From: Achromobacter xylosoxidans
GTDB taxonomy: Bacteria > Pseudomonadota > Gammaproteobacteria > Burkholderiales > Burkholderiaceae_B
Reading direction: 5' to 3'
DNA: 64,000 nucleotides
Assembly (NCBI RefSeq): GCF_001457475.1
Contig: NZ_LN831029.1
Location: 3,782,001 to 3,846,000, forward strand
The notes beneath the pieces are model-generated. The model saw nothing but the letters and a program-made list of their open reading frames with translations, had not been told where the DNA came from and ran no database searches. Both the position numbers and the translations under genes were made by a program. This document shows positions 9,317 through 16,960 of this stretch, in pieces (the first letter of the stretch is position 1; the number at the start of each line of letters is the position of its first letter).

Positions 9317-9694
9317 ATGGAGAATACCCCGATACCCCAAATGGGCGGAGCCCAAGAATCCGCTAGCCCCGTAGCTGCTGCGCTGCCCGGCTCGGCCGCC
9401 TATGGGGAACTCCCACAGTTTCCGAAGTCCGGCGTTCTGCCCTTTCGCCGGACCATCCGCCGTCAGGAACTGCGGCAGATCGTTCCTCTGGCTGAAACGA
9501 CCATCTATGAAATGGAGCGCCGCGGAGAATTCCCGCTTCGCTTCAATCTGACGCCTCGTTGCGTCGTGTGGGACCTGGCCGAAGTGGAAGCCTGGATCGA
9601 AGAACGCAAACAAGCCCCACGCGGAGGCAGCGCGAAACCGGATGTCCACCTACGAAAAACCCGCCCCGTTCGGGCGGGTTCGAGCGAAGGATGA
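9317..9694 (+). CDS. AlpA-family DNA-binding regulator
   Basis: The C-terminal 70 residues match the AlpA/excisionase-type winged helix: RRQELRQIVPLAETTIYEME, RRGEFPLRFNL and VVWDLAEVEAWIEER. The N-terminal 50 residues are a Pro/Ala-rich extension not usual for the family. ATG 9317 is preceded by GGAG at a 6 nt gap, so it is preferred over the ATG at 9263. AlpA proteins control integrase or excision genes of P4-type islands. Here the gene is divergent from the nuclease operon and points toward the integrase region, although the integrase is on the other strand. Confidence 0.8.
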   Translation: MENTPIPQMGGAQESASPVAAALPGSAAYGELPQFPKSGVLPFRRTIRRQELRQIVPLAETTIYEMERRGEFPLRFNLTPRCVVWDLAEVEAWIEERKQAPRGGSAKPDVHLRKTRPVRAGSSEG

Positions 9695-9709
9695 TGCGGG
9701 CAATGCCCC

Positions 9710-10234
9710 TCATCCGACCAGAGCCTGGAGTTCCTTGGACGCCGACCGCGGCAACCGCTGGCCCTCCTTCGCCACGTTGACCTGCAGGGCTACCCGCGCC
9801 ACATCCAGCACGTCCTTGGCCAGCGAATAGCTGCCCTTGGCCTGCAACCAGGTCAGTACATCGGCCAGGTGCCAAATCGACGCACTGCCCTCGTGCACCG
9901 GTGCAGGAAAGCTGCCCGGATGCGCCAGCATGAGCTTGCGCATGTTCTGCCGGGAAACACCCACGATTTCGGCCACGTCGGTCAGCCCGACCAGATCGGG
10001 TGCGACTTCGATCAGCTTGGCCGCCGGTATGGCACTGCGTACGGCCGCCAACGCACTACGCACGGCAGCCTCCGCGTCGGCCGCCTCGCGGGTGAACTCC
10101 AGCGCCAGCCGTCCCGGCTGGCCTATGCCGACTAAGGCATCGTCGCAGCCGGCTTCGCCCAGGCGCTCAACCAGCACGTCCGGGTCGCGGTCGTCATCGG
10201 CAAGCTGGTACTTTAAGGTGAAGGTGTATTCCAT
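9710..10234 (-). CDS. Helix-turn-helix protein paired with a HicA-like gene
   Basis: In the 174-residue protein the N-terminal about 85 residues form an acidic, Ala-rich domain (MEYTFTLKYQLADDDRDPDV). This is followed by a helix-turn-helix/MerR-like segment (LTDVAEIVGVSRQNMRKLML) and an IWHLADVLTWL motif seen in excisionase-like winged helices. It starts 2 bp after the stop of the HicA-like gene, so the two are one operon. The layout resembles a HicB-type antitoxin that neutralises its partner and represses its own promoter. The fold of the N-terminal domain is inferred. Confidence 0.65.
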   Translation of the reverse strand: MEYTFTLKYQLADDDRDPDVLVERLGEAGCDDALVGIGQPGRLALEFTREAADAEAAVRSALAAVRSAIPAAKLIEVAPDLVGLTDVAEIVGVSRQNMRKLMLAHPGSFPAPVHEGSASIWHLADVLTWLQAKGSYSLAKDVLDVARVALQVNVAKEGQRLPRSASKELQALVG

Positions 10235-10236
10235 CG

Positions 10237-10512
10237 CTATTCCTTGGCATCGTCACCAGCCTCGCGCTGCTTGCGATGCGTGGTGCAGTTGTCCACGACA
10301 CGCCGCAAAGCGCGGGCGTGGTTGCCGGGGTTCTTTGGCGTACTCCAAATCGACGTGATGCAGAACTCGCCGCAGCGGCATTCCTCGTCGTTGTACGGGC
10401 AGTAAATCCGCCCCCAGGCATGGCTGCCGCCTATTTCGACGCGCCAGCCCTGCCCTTCGGCATGTCTGAGAGCTTCCTCAATCTCTTTCTTCGGATGAGA
10501 CGAACGGGCCAT
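10237..10512 (-). CDS. HicA-like putative toxin with cysteine cluster
   Basis: The 91-residue protein begins KKEIEEALRHAEGQGWRVE, then GGSHAWGRIYCP. The G-G-S/K-H pattern with His31 corresponds to the catalytic histidine loop of HicA mRNA interferases, which have a double-stranded-RNA-binding fold. Unlike classic HicA it has four cysteines (38, 45, 47 and 51), suggesting a metal-binding insert, and a conserved-looking SIWSTPKNPGNHAR tail. Next to a helix-turn-helix partner it probably forms a toxin-antitoxin-like pair. Function is by analogy. Confidence 0.6.
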   Translation of the reverse strand: MARSSHPKKEIEEALRHAEGQGWRVEIGGSHAWGRIYCPYNDEECRCGEFCITSIWSTPKNPGNHARALRRVVDNCTTHRKQREAGDDAKE

Positions 10513-10572
10513 CAGTGATCTCCAGTATGGGAATGATTGGATTGGTTGTCAAGTGACAACCAATCCACACTG

Positions 10573-11829
10573 TCAGACCGTTGCGCTCAACGTCGGAACG
10601 ACGACGTTTTCCGGCATCAGCTTCGGCACATAGGCCTGTCCGTCGATCCAGGCATCGACCATGTTGGCCCACTCCTGCAGCATGTGACGCCGCTGCTCGG
10701 CGTACTCGGCCTTGTTATAGATCGAGCGCGAAGAACGTCCGTCCTCATGGGCCAGACACTTTTCGATCCAGTCGCGGTTGAAGCCGATTTCGTTGAGAAG
10801 CGTCGAGCCGGTGCGGCGCAGGTCATGGACGGTGAACGACTCCAACGGCAGGCCGGCGGCTTTGGCCCGTTCCGCCACGATCTGCGTGACACGGTTGAGG
10901 GTCGCATTCGACATGCAGCGGTCGGCGTCATAGCGCGACGGCAGCACGAACTTGGAGCCGGCCGCGCACGTGTGGAGTGCCACGAAGATGTCAAGGGCCT
11001 GGCGCGAGAGATAGACCACATGGGGATTGCGCCCCTTCATCCGCTGCTTTGGAATGGTCCAGGTCGCGTTCTCGAAATCAACCTCATCCCAGGTGGCTTG
11101 GATCAGCTCGCTCTTGCGCACCAGCGTCAGCAGGATCATGCGTAGCGCCAGCCGAATGGTCGGATAGGTCGCCACCGATTCCATCTGTCGCGCCATCAGA
11201 CGGATCTCAAGCGGCGACAAGGCGCGATCCTTTGGCACGAAGGTCGCGATCGACGCAGCACCGACATCGGCGGCGGGGTTCTCCACCTTCTCGCCGTGCA
11301 GGATGGCGAAGGCATAGACTTGCTTCACGATGTCGCGGATGTGCACCGCGGTGGCAGGTGCCCCGCGCTCCTTCACCTTGTTGCACAACGCTCGCAGGTC
11401 GTCGGAGGTAATTTCGTTGAGCTGGCGGTTCTCGAAAGCCGGCAAGATGTCCCGATCGACGATGCTCTTGCGCATCGCCTTGGTGCTGTCGGCCATCCGG
11501 GCGCCGGCCAGCCACTTCTCGGTCATCTCGCCGAATGTCTTGGCAGCGGTCAGGCGGCGCTTCTCGCGCTGCTTCTCCAGCGCGGGGGACTTGCCCTGAG
11601 CGACGGCCTTTTTGGCGTCGATCAGCTTTTCACGGGCAAGAGCTAGCGAAATACCGGCAGGCCCATAGCGGCCGATGGTGAGGGTTTCGCGGCGTCCGTT
11701 GAGACGGTAGTCGTAGCGGAAGGTGACGGTACCAGTAGGCGATACCGTTACGTACATCCCATCGCGGTCTGAAGCCTTATAAATCTTGGACTTAGGCTTG
11801 AGATTGCGCAGTGCTGTGTCGGTAAGCAT
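10573..11829 (-). CDS. int: P4-type tyrosine integrase (second guaA island)
   Basis: The 418-residue recombinase has the P4-integrase N-terminal domain (MLTDTALRNLKPKSKIYKAS, DUF4102-like), an SAM-like core-binding domain and a catalytic domain. Visible catalytic residues are Arg in TLVRKSEL, HDLRR in FTVHDLRRTGST, and Tyr in SIYNKAEY. It is clearly related to the integrase next to guaA (both begin MLTDTxLRNLKP) but diverged throughout. The start at 11829 lies about 300 bp from the guaA-end copy at 12131, matching the spacing of the other integrase from guaA. It probably integrates at the same site. Confidence 0.95.
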   Translation of the reverse strand: MLTDTALRNLKPKSKIYKASDRDGMYVTVSPTGTVTFRYDYRLNGRRETLTIGRYGPAGISLALAREKLIDAKKAVAQGKSPALEKQREKRRLTAAKTFGEMTEKWLAGARMADSTKAMRKSIVDRDILPAFENRQLNEITSDDLRALCNKVKERGAPATAVHIRDIVKQVYAFAILHGEKVENPAADVGAASIATFVPKDRALSPLEIRLMARQMESVATYPTIRLALRMILLTLVRKSELIQATWDEVDFENATWTIPKQRMKGRNPHVVYLSRQALDIFVALHTCAAGSKFVLPSRYDADRCMSNATLNRVTQIVAERAKAAGLPLESFTVHDLRRTGSTLLNEIGFNRDWIEKCLAHEDGRSSRSIYNKAEYAEQRRHMLQEWANMVDAWIDGQAYVPKLMPENVVVPTLSATV

Positions 11830-11839
11830 CGAGGTTTTT

Positions 11840-12130
11840 CTCCTGTTTCGTGACGGCTTTTACCGTCAGGGGCCAGGAGACCTGCTGATGCCGGGAAAGC
11901 CGCATAAAACAAGCTTTCCCGAGGAGACCTTTACCGTCAAAGACGGTTTTGGTCTGGATAGTGAACGGGACGGTCTTAATCCGGCCCTCAGTTCTTACCG
12001 CCAGTTCCACCGCCAACCTGTTCTGTTGACCGGCGAAAGCCACCGATAGCTGTCGTGACGTATATTCTTTTAAATCAACACGTTACGGCAGTTGTTCGAT
12101 AGCCTGCGATAGTCCCCGAAGGACCTGATT
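11840..12130. promoter_or_regulatory. Integrase upstream region with repeated ACCGTC/GACGGT motifs (candidate arm sites)
   Basis: Between the integrase start and the att copy at 12131 the motif TACCGTCA occurs at 11861 and 11932. Its inverse GACGG(T) occurs near 11852, 11942 and 11969. One pair makes the hairpin ACCGTC-AAA-GACGGT. A GGGAAAGC/GCTTTCCC inverted repeat lies at about 11893-11920. Repeats of this kind beside an integrase gene and an att core are usually arm-type integrase or AlpA binding sites. They differ from the ATACCATG arms of the other island. Confidence 0.5.
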
Positions 12131-12225
12131 TCACTCCCACTCTATTGTAAACAAGACATTTTTATCTTTTATATTCAATGGCTTATTTTCCTGCTAATTG
12201 GTAATACCATGAAAAATACCATGCT
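12131..12225. other. att end: guaA 3'-end copy plus ATACCATG arm repeats
   Basis: The minus strand of 12131-12148 encodes T-I-E-W-E-stop, the exact end of GuaA, followed on the plus strand by AAACAAG. The sequence CCATGAAAAATACCATG lies 76 bp further on (12207-12223). The same core and arm at the same 76 bp distance recur at 15423. This is the outer boundary of the GIsul2-like element and the probable right end of the neighbouring island. Confidence 0.85.
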
Positions 12226-12437
12226 CAGAAAAGGCTTAACAATATTTTGAAAAATTGCCTACTGAGCGCTGCCGCACAGCTCCATAGGCCGCTTTCCTGG
12301 CTTTGCTTCCAGATGTATGCTCTTCTGCTCCTGCAGCTAATGGATCACCGCAAACAGGTTACTCGCCTGGGGATTCCCTTTCGACCCGAGCATCCGTATG
12401 AGACTCATGCTCGATTATTATTATTATAGAAGCCCCC

Positions 12438-13253
12438 ATGAATAAATCGCTCATCATTTTCGGCATCGTCAACATAACCTCGGACAGTTTCTCCGATGGA
12501 GGCCGGTATCTGGCGCCAGACGCAGCCATTGCGCAGGCGCGTAAGCTGATGGCCGAGGGGGCAGATGTGATCGACCTCGGTCCGGCATCCAGCAATCCCG
12601 ACGCCGCGCCTGTTTCGTCCGACACAGAAATCGCGCGTATCGCGCCGGTGCTGGACGCGCTCAAGGCAGATGGCATTCCCGTCTCGCTCGACAGTTATCA
12701 ACCCGCGACGCAAGCCTATGCCTTGTCGCGTGGTGTGGCCTATCTCAATGATATTCGCGGTTTTCCAGACGCTGCGTTCTATCCGCAATTGGCGAAATCA
12801 TCTGCCAAACTCGTCGTTATGCATTCGGTGCAAGACGGGCAGGCAGATCGGCGCGAGGCACCCGCTGGCGACATCATGGATCACATTGCGGCGTTCTTTG
12901 ACGCGCGCATCGCGGCGCTGACGGGTGCCGGTATCAAACGCAACCGCCTTGTCCTTGATCCCGGCATGGGGTTTTTTCTGGGGGCTGCTCCCGAAACCTC
13001 GCTCTCGGTGCTGGCGCGGTTCGATGAATTGCGGCTGCGCTTCGATTTGCCGGTGCTTCTGTCTGTTTCGCGCAAATCCTTTCTGCGCGCGCTCACAGGC
13101 CGTGGTCCGGGGGATGTCGGGGCCGCGACACTCGCTGCAGAGCTTGCCGCCGCCGCAGGTGGAGCTGACTTCATCCGCACACACGAGCCGCGCCCCTTGC
13201 GCGACGGGCTGGCGGTATTGGCGGCGCTGAAAGAAACCGCAAGAATTCGTTAA
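12438..13253 (+). CDS. sul2: Sulfonamide-resistant dihydropteroate synthase Sul2
   Basis: The 271-residue protein begins MNKSLIIFGIVNITSDSFSD and matches Sul2 as I know it. It carries the DHPS pterin-binding signature (NITSDSFSDGG) and the pABA/pterin loop region (DPGMGFFLGA). It is a drug-insensitive folate enzyme that condenses p-aminobenzoate with dihydropterin pyrophosphate in the cytoplasm, bypassing the inhibited chromosomal FolP. It is followed by a glmM remnant and ISCR2, the usual sul2-glmM'-ISCR2 arrangement. Its promoter should lie in the AT-rich 12226-12437 segment, which contains no other gene. Confidence 0.98.
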   Translation: MNKSLIIFGIVNITSDSFSDGGRYLAPDAAIAQARKLMAEGADVIDLGPASSNPDAAPVSSDTEIARIAPVLDALKADGIPVSLDSYQPATQAYALSRGVAYLNDIRGFPDAAFYPQLAKSSAKLVVMHSVQDGQADRREAPAGDIMDHIAAFFDARIAALTGAGIKRNRLVLDPGMGFFLGAAPETSLSVLARFDELRLRFDLPVLLSVSRKSFLRALTGRGPGDVGAATLAAELAAAAGGADFIRTHEPRPLRDGLAVLAALKETARIR

Positions 13254-13339
13254 CTGCACATTCGGGATATTTCTCTATATTCGCGGTTCAGCAGGCATGT
13301 CCCCTTTGAGGGCGACCCGACGACAGGATAATCGACCTT

Positions 13340-13583
13340 ATGGTGCGCAAATATTTCGGCACAGACGGTATTCGTGGCAAAGCCAACGAAGGCGCGATGA
13401 CGGCGGAAACCGCCTTGCGCGTCGGCATGGCGGCTGGCCGTGTCTTTCGTCGCGGTGACCACCGCCATCGTGTCGTGATCGGCAAGGATACGCGCCTGTC
13501 GGGCTATATGCTTGAACCCGCGCTCACAGCCGGTTTCACCTCGATGGGCATGGACGTATTCCTTTTTGGCCCGCTGCCGACAA
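13340..13583 (+). pseudogene. glmM: Truncated phosphoglucosamine mutase gene (glmM remnant)
   Basis: The open frame begins [20 protein letters not shown] and follows GlmM for about 80 residues to [10 protein letters not shown]. It then runs into ISCR2 sequence at the oriIS end and continues with unrelated residues to 13642. The catalytic serine region and all later domains are missing. This fragment travels with sul2 and marks capture of sul2-glmM from a source chromosome by ISCR2. Confidence 0.95.
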
Positions 13584-13603
13584 CGTATAGGAAGAATAAA
13601 CGC
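13584..13603 (-). other. oriIS of ISCR2
   Basis: The minus-strand 20-mer GCGTTTATTCTTCCTATACG fits the ISCR-family origin pattern, GCGTTT then an AT-rich spacer then CTTCCTATACG. It lies about 215 bp downstream of the transposase stop and exactly where GlmM similarity ends. Confidence 0.85.
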
Positions 13604-13817
13604 CCTTTTCACCCAAGTCCAACAGCTTTGGACCGCAGTTGACTCTTTCGACACCCCTGCGATGCAACCCAATCCGGCTGACGGGGAGCCAGCAACGCTG
13701 AAAATTTACCCTCCTCTTTCCCACTAGCGGCTCCTTTTCCGACAACCAGCACGGCGGATCCCTGCCGCGGCGCTGTGAACGCAGCATTTTGATTGGTATC
13801 GTTGGCCTTCAGGCTCG

Positions 13818-15311
13818 TCAGTCAAACAGACCCAGGAGCAGCTCAGCCGGTGGCGCCCGGCTTTCGGGTAACGCCCTGGTCCCGCTGGTTTCGGCTTTGT
13901 GCTTCAGGTGATCAAGGATCTGCTTGATCACTATAGGGTCTTCAATGCAGGCGATGACTTTCATGGCGCCGCCGCAGCCGCTGCAGGTCTCGATGTCGAT
14001 ATTGAAAACACGCTTGAGCCGTTGCGCCCATGTCATCGACGCTCGCCGTTGTGCTGGTGTTGCCGGTTCATCAGCCACCCTGACCTTGTTGCCCCTGCCC
14101 CGTTTTGCCGGCGTGACCAACGCCCGGTGCCGACTGTTGGGTGCGAACACCCCGTGGAAGCGGGTTAGGTTGACTCTGGGCTTCGGTACCAGGGCGGCCA
14201 GCCTTGCAATGAAATCCAATGGTTCGAAAATGACGTGCGTGGTGCCGTCCCGGTACGGCGTCTTGAGCTGGTAGCGCACGTTGCCGCCTCGTGTTAACGA
14301 CAGCCGCTTCTCGGATACCGCCGGGCGGCTGATGTACCGGCACAGCCGTTCGAGCTTCTTGCGTTCATCGGCCCTGGCCGCCACGCCGGCGTGCAGGCTG
14401 GACCCGGCTACCTTGCCAATCCCGTCACCGAACGGATCACCACTGGTCGGCAGAGTTTGCAAAGTGAACACCTTTCGCCCCGCCTGTGAACCGACAGCGA
14501 TACGGTAAGTGATCGAGTGCCCCAGCAGGGGTGTCATCGGGTCGTCATCCACCGCATCCGAGGCCAGATAGCTGTTTTCGACATCCCGTTCCAGCAGGCC
14601 TTGCCGTTCCAGATAGCGACCCACCCGGTGGGCGATGGTGTGCGTCAGCTGGGTGAGCTCTGGGCTGGTCGGCGCCTTGACCCAGCGGAAACGCGCTGAG
14701 CCGTGGGATTGCTCGACATACACACCGTCGAGAAACAGCATGTGGAAGTGAACATTCAGATTGAGCGCCGATCCAAAACGCTGGATCAGGGTGACCGCGC
14801 CCGTCTTGGCCACTTGGTGGGTATGGCCCGCTTTCTTGACCAGGTGCGTGGCAATGACGCGGTAAACGATGCCCAGCACCCACCCCATGATCTCGGGCCG
14901 GCTGGCAAACAGGAAACGCAGCTGAAACGGGAAGCTCAACACCCACTGACGCATGGGTTGTTCAGGCAGTACTTCATCAACCAGCAAGGCGGCACTTTCG
15001 GCCATCCGCCGCGCCCCACAGCTCGGGCAGAAACCGCGACGCTTACAGCTGAAAGCGACCAGGTGCTCGGCGTGGCAAGACTCGCAGCGAACCCGTAGAA
15101 AGCCATGCTCCAGCCGCCCGCATTGGAGAAATTCTTCAAATTCCCGTTGCACATAGCCCGGCAATTCCTTTCCCTGCTCTGCCATAAGCGCAGCGAATGC
15201 CGGGTAATACTCGTCAACGATCTGATAGAGAAGGGTTTGCTCGGGTCGGTGGCTCTGGTAACGACCAGTATCCCGATCCCGGCTGGCCGTCCTGGCCGCC
15301 ACATGAGGCAT
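13818..15311 (-). CDS. rcr2: ISCR2 rolling-circle transposase Rcr2
   Basis: The 497-residue protein is of the IS91/Y2-transposase class. The N-terminal zinc-ribbon region has CESCHAEH and CPSCGARR (about residues 75-105). The catalytic HUH motif is VHFHMLFLDG, and a tyrosine region occurs around YISRPAVSEKRLSLTRGGN. A second Cys pair (CSGCGGAM) sits near the C-terminus. It nicks at oriIS and replicates past terIS, which can mobilise adjacent DNA such as glmM-sul2. The gene is intact. Confidence 0.97.
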   Translation of the reverse strand: MPHVAARTASRDRDTGRYQSHRPEQTLLYQIVDEYYPAFAALMAEQGKELPGYVQREFEEFLQCGRLEHGFLRVRCESCHAEHLVAFSCKRRGFCPSCGARRMAESAALLVDEVLPEQPMRQWVLSFPFQLRFLFASRPEIMGWVLGIVYRVIATHLVKKAGHTHQVAKTGAVTLIQRFGSALNLNVHFHMLFLDGVYVEQSHGSARFRWVKAPTSPELTQLTHTIAHRVGRYLERQGLLERDVENSYLASDAVDDDPMTPLLGHSITYRIAVGSQAGRKVFTLQTLPTSGDPFGDGIGKVAGSSLHAGVAARADERKKLERLCRYISRPAVSEKRLSLTRGGNVRYQLKTPYRDGTTHVIFEPLDFIARLAALVPKPRVNLTRFHGVFAPNSRHRALVTPAKRGRGNKVRVADEPATPAQRRASMTWAQRLKRVFNIDIETCSGCGGAMKVIACIEDPIVIKQILDHLKHKAETSGTRALPESRAPPAELLLGLFD

Positions 15312-15422
15312 GTTCCGCGTCCTTGCAATACTGTGTTTACATACAGTCTATCGCTTAGCGGAAAGTTCTTTTACCCTCAGCCGAAATGCCTGCCGTTGCT
15401 AGACATTGCCAGCCAGTGCCCG

Positions 15423-15517
15423 TCACTCCCACTCGATTGTAAACAAGCACACAAAACCCTTTAGTGACAACAATTTGCAAGAACTATCAGGCTCAGTGCC
15501 ATGAAAAATACCATGAC
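15423..15517. other. Second, internal att copy with arm repeats
   Basis: The minus strand of 15423-15440 again spells T-I-E-W-E-stop, followed by AAACAAG. CCATGAAAAATACCATG lies at 15499-15515, 76 bp from the core exactly as at 12131. The DNA between core and arm differs from the 12131 copy, so it is not a simple recent duplication. It lies between the terminus of ISCR2 and the resolvase operon. Confidence 0.85.
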
Positions 15518-15521
15518 CAGA

Positions 15522-15746
15522 TCATGAGGTTGAACACGGCTTGCGCCGGCAGCGTTCACGCTCCTGGTCGGCGATCTCGCCCGGCTGCAATGCTAGCTCA
15601 GCATCGGTCATGCGCTCCAGCACGTCGCGTAGGCGGATGGTGCAAGGAATGGGCGGCAGCTCGAACTCATAGCCGCCGGCGATCATTTCGGCCGCAATCT
15701 CCTCGGTGATGAAAAACGGCTCGTCGTCTTGGTTCGGCTTCTTCAT
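15522..15746 (-). CDS. Small hypothetical protein coupled to the resolvase gene
   Basis: The 74-residue protein has a coherent acidic N-terminal part (MKKPNQDDEPFFITEEIAAE) and a less plausible Cys/Arg-rich end close to the att copy. The start overlaps the resolvase stop (ATGA at 15743), so the two are co-translated. No family is recognised. The C-terminus may have been altered when the island end formed. Confidence 0.6.
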   Translation of the reverse strand: MKKPNQDDEPFFITEEIAAEMIAGGYEFELPPIPCTIRLRDVLERMTDAELALQPGEIADQERERCRRKPCSTS

Positions 15747-16480
15747 GCCCTTTCCTCCTGGCGCTCATCCTGGCCGACAGCGGCCAGGGCATCGGCTTCC
15801 GTCAATGCGTCCTCCACGAACGCGCCGTGCTGCTTCGCTTCGGCCTGGCTGACCTCGGCCCATATCCGTTTCACCTGGGCCGCACTGTACCCGGCCAGCT
15901 CGGCGGTCTTGTTGATGCTGTAGCCGGACTTGCGCAGCGCGACAACTTGGGCGCGGCGCTTCGGATCAGCACGGCGGCCCTTGTACCGCCCGGCCTGGCG
16001 GGCCAACTCAATGCCTTGGCGCTGGCGTTCGCGCCTGTCCTCGTAGTCGTCGCGGGCCATCTGCAAGGCCAGGCGAAAAAGCATGATCTGCACGGCTTCC
16101 AGCACGATCTTGGCGACGCCCTGGGCCTCGGCCGCCAGGTCGGATAGATCGACCACGCCAGGGACGGCCAGGCGTGCGCCTTTGGCCTGTATCGAGGCCA
16201 CCAGGCGCTCGGCCTCGGGCAAAGGTAGGCGGCTGATGCGGTCGATCTTCTCGGCAATGACCACCTCGCCGGGCTGTAGGTCGCCGATCATGCGCAGCAG
16301 CTCAGGCCGGTCGGCGCGTGCGCCGGATGCCTTCTCACGGTAGATGCCGGCGACGTAGTAGCCGGCGGCCTTCGCGGCCGTAGTGATCGCCTCTTGGCGT
16401 TCCAAGTCCTGCGCGTCGGTGCTGACGCGCAGATAGACCCGCGCCACCATCGGCGCGGCTACTGGCTTCGTCCTGCGCAT
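15743..16480 (-). CDS. Serine recombinase (resolvase family)
   Basis: The 245-residue protein has a resolvase N-terminal domain with the catalytic serine in VYLRVSTDAQDLERQ (Ser20) and conserved EKIDRISRLPL. A C-terminal helix-turn-helix follows (VVALRKSGYSINKTAELAGY). The sequence of the last 45 residues is a low-complexity tail. It resembles plasmid multimer-resolution resolvases. On this island it could resolve tandem or circular multimers. It is divergent from arsR. Confidence 0.9.
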   Translation of the reverse strand: MRRTKPVAAPMVARVYLRVSTDAQDLERQEAITTAAKAAGYYVAGIYREKASGARADRPELLRMIGDLQPGEVVIAEKIDRISRLPLPEAERLVASIQAKGARLAVPGVVDLSDLAAEAQGVAKIVLEAVQIMLFRLALQMARDDYEDRRERQRQGIELARQAGRYKGRRADPKRRAQVVALRKSGYSINKTAELAGYSAAQVKRIWAEVSQAEAKQHGAFVEDALTEADALAAVGQDERQEERA

Positions 16481-16564
16481 ACTTGCGGGCTCCTTTGGGC
16501 ATACTCAAATGCACCCATCTTAAACTGGCAGGCCAATTTATCACATATCGATCTAAATGCGCCT

Positions 16565-16591
16565 AGCTCATTTTTACAGCTTAAATGAGCT
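16565..16591. promoter_or_regulatory. Candidate ArsR operator upstream of arsR
   Basis: A perfect 9 bp inverted repeat AGCTCATTT ... AAATGAGCT with a 9 bp spacer lies 37 bp before the arsR start, in the resolvase-arsR intergenic region. ArsR repressors bind such dyads and release them on arsenite binding. The dyad could also affect the divergent resolvase promoter. Confidence 0.6.
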
Positions 16592-16627
16592 ATTGAGCAC
16601 ACTCCATATTTCGACTATTATTGAAAC

Positions 16628-16960
16628 ATGGAAACGATAAATGCTGTAGCCGCCCTGGCGGCCATCGCTCAAGAATCGCGCCTCGCGGTGTTCCGGCTTC
16701 TCGTCCAGGCCGGCCCCGCCGGCATGGCCGCCGGAAAAATCAGCGAAGCGGCCGGCATCCCGCCGTCTTCGCTATCCTTCCACCTGAAAGAGCTGGCACA
16801 CGCCGGCATGGTCACGTCGCGGCAAGAAGGCCGATTTGTGATCTACGAGGCGAACTTTTCGACGGCCACTAACCTGGTGGCCTTTCTCACGGAAAACTGC
16901 TGCGGCGGCCAGGTGTGCAACCTGTCTTGCACCACGGAAGCCGGGAAGGTGTTGGCATGA
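16628..16960 (+). CDS. arsR: ArsR-family arsenic-responsive repressor
   Basis: The 110-residue winged-helix repressor carries the ArsR helix-turn-helix ([20 protein letters not shown], about 39-58). A C-terminal cysteine cluster ([12 protein letters not shown], about 91-102) probably forms the As(III) site. It is the first gene of the arsR-arsH-arsC-acr3 operon, and its stop overlaps arsH (ATGA). Derepression by arsenite would switch on the whole operon. Confidence 0.95.
   Translation: METINAVAALAAIAQESRLAVFRLLVQAGPAGMAAGKISEAAGIPPSSLSFHLKELAHAGMVTSRQEGRFVIYEANFSTATNLVAFLTENCCGGQVCNLSCTTEAGKVLA

Larger units (their letters stand above)
1..12130. mobile_element. Accessory island in tandem with the guaA-inserted GIsul2-like element (left end outside window)
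   Basis: This stretch holds defence-type operons, an IS21-family insertion, an AlpA-like gene, a HicA-like pair and a P4-type integrase. The integrase gene starts about 300 bp from a guaA 3'-end copy at 12131. That is the same arrangement as the integrase next to guaA itself. Base composition of 1966-4283 is clearly lower in GC than the chromosome to the right. I infer a second guaA-specific island. Its other end is not visible, so its total length is unknown. Confidence 0.7.
13584..15430. mobile_element. ISCR2: ISCR2 (IS91-like rolling-circle element)
   Basis: The element contains one transposase gene on the minus strand. Its origin end is at about 13584, where the minus strand reads GCGTTTATTCTTCCTATACG, matching the conserved ISCR origin. 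Its terminus end should lie near 15425-15430, upstream of the transposase. The length of about 1.85 kb fits ISCR2. The terminus abuts the guaA-end copy at 15423. No target duplication or inverted repeats are seen, as expected for rolling-circle transposition. Confidence 0.9.

Noticed and set aside
12247..12429. 60-residue frame upstream of sul2
   Set aside because: TTG start, no ribosome site, and it occupies the sul2 promoter region.
12438..15311. Class 1 integron context for the sulfonamide gene
   Set aside because: The gene is sul2, not sul1; no intI1, qacE-delta or attC-like sites are seen.
15743..16480. Resolvase gene as part of a Tn3-type transposon
   Set aside because: No tnpA and no 38 bp inverted repeats nearby; plasmid-type resolvase is more likely.
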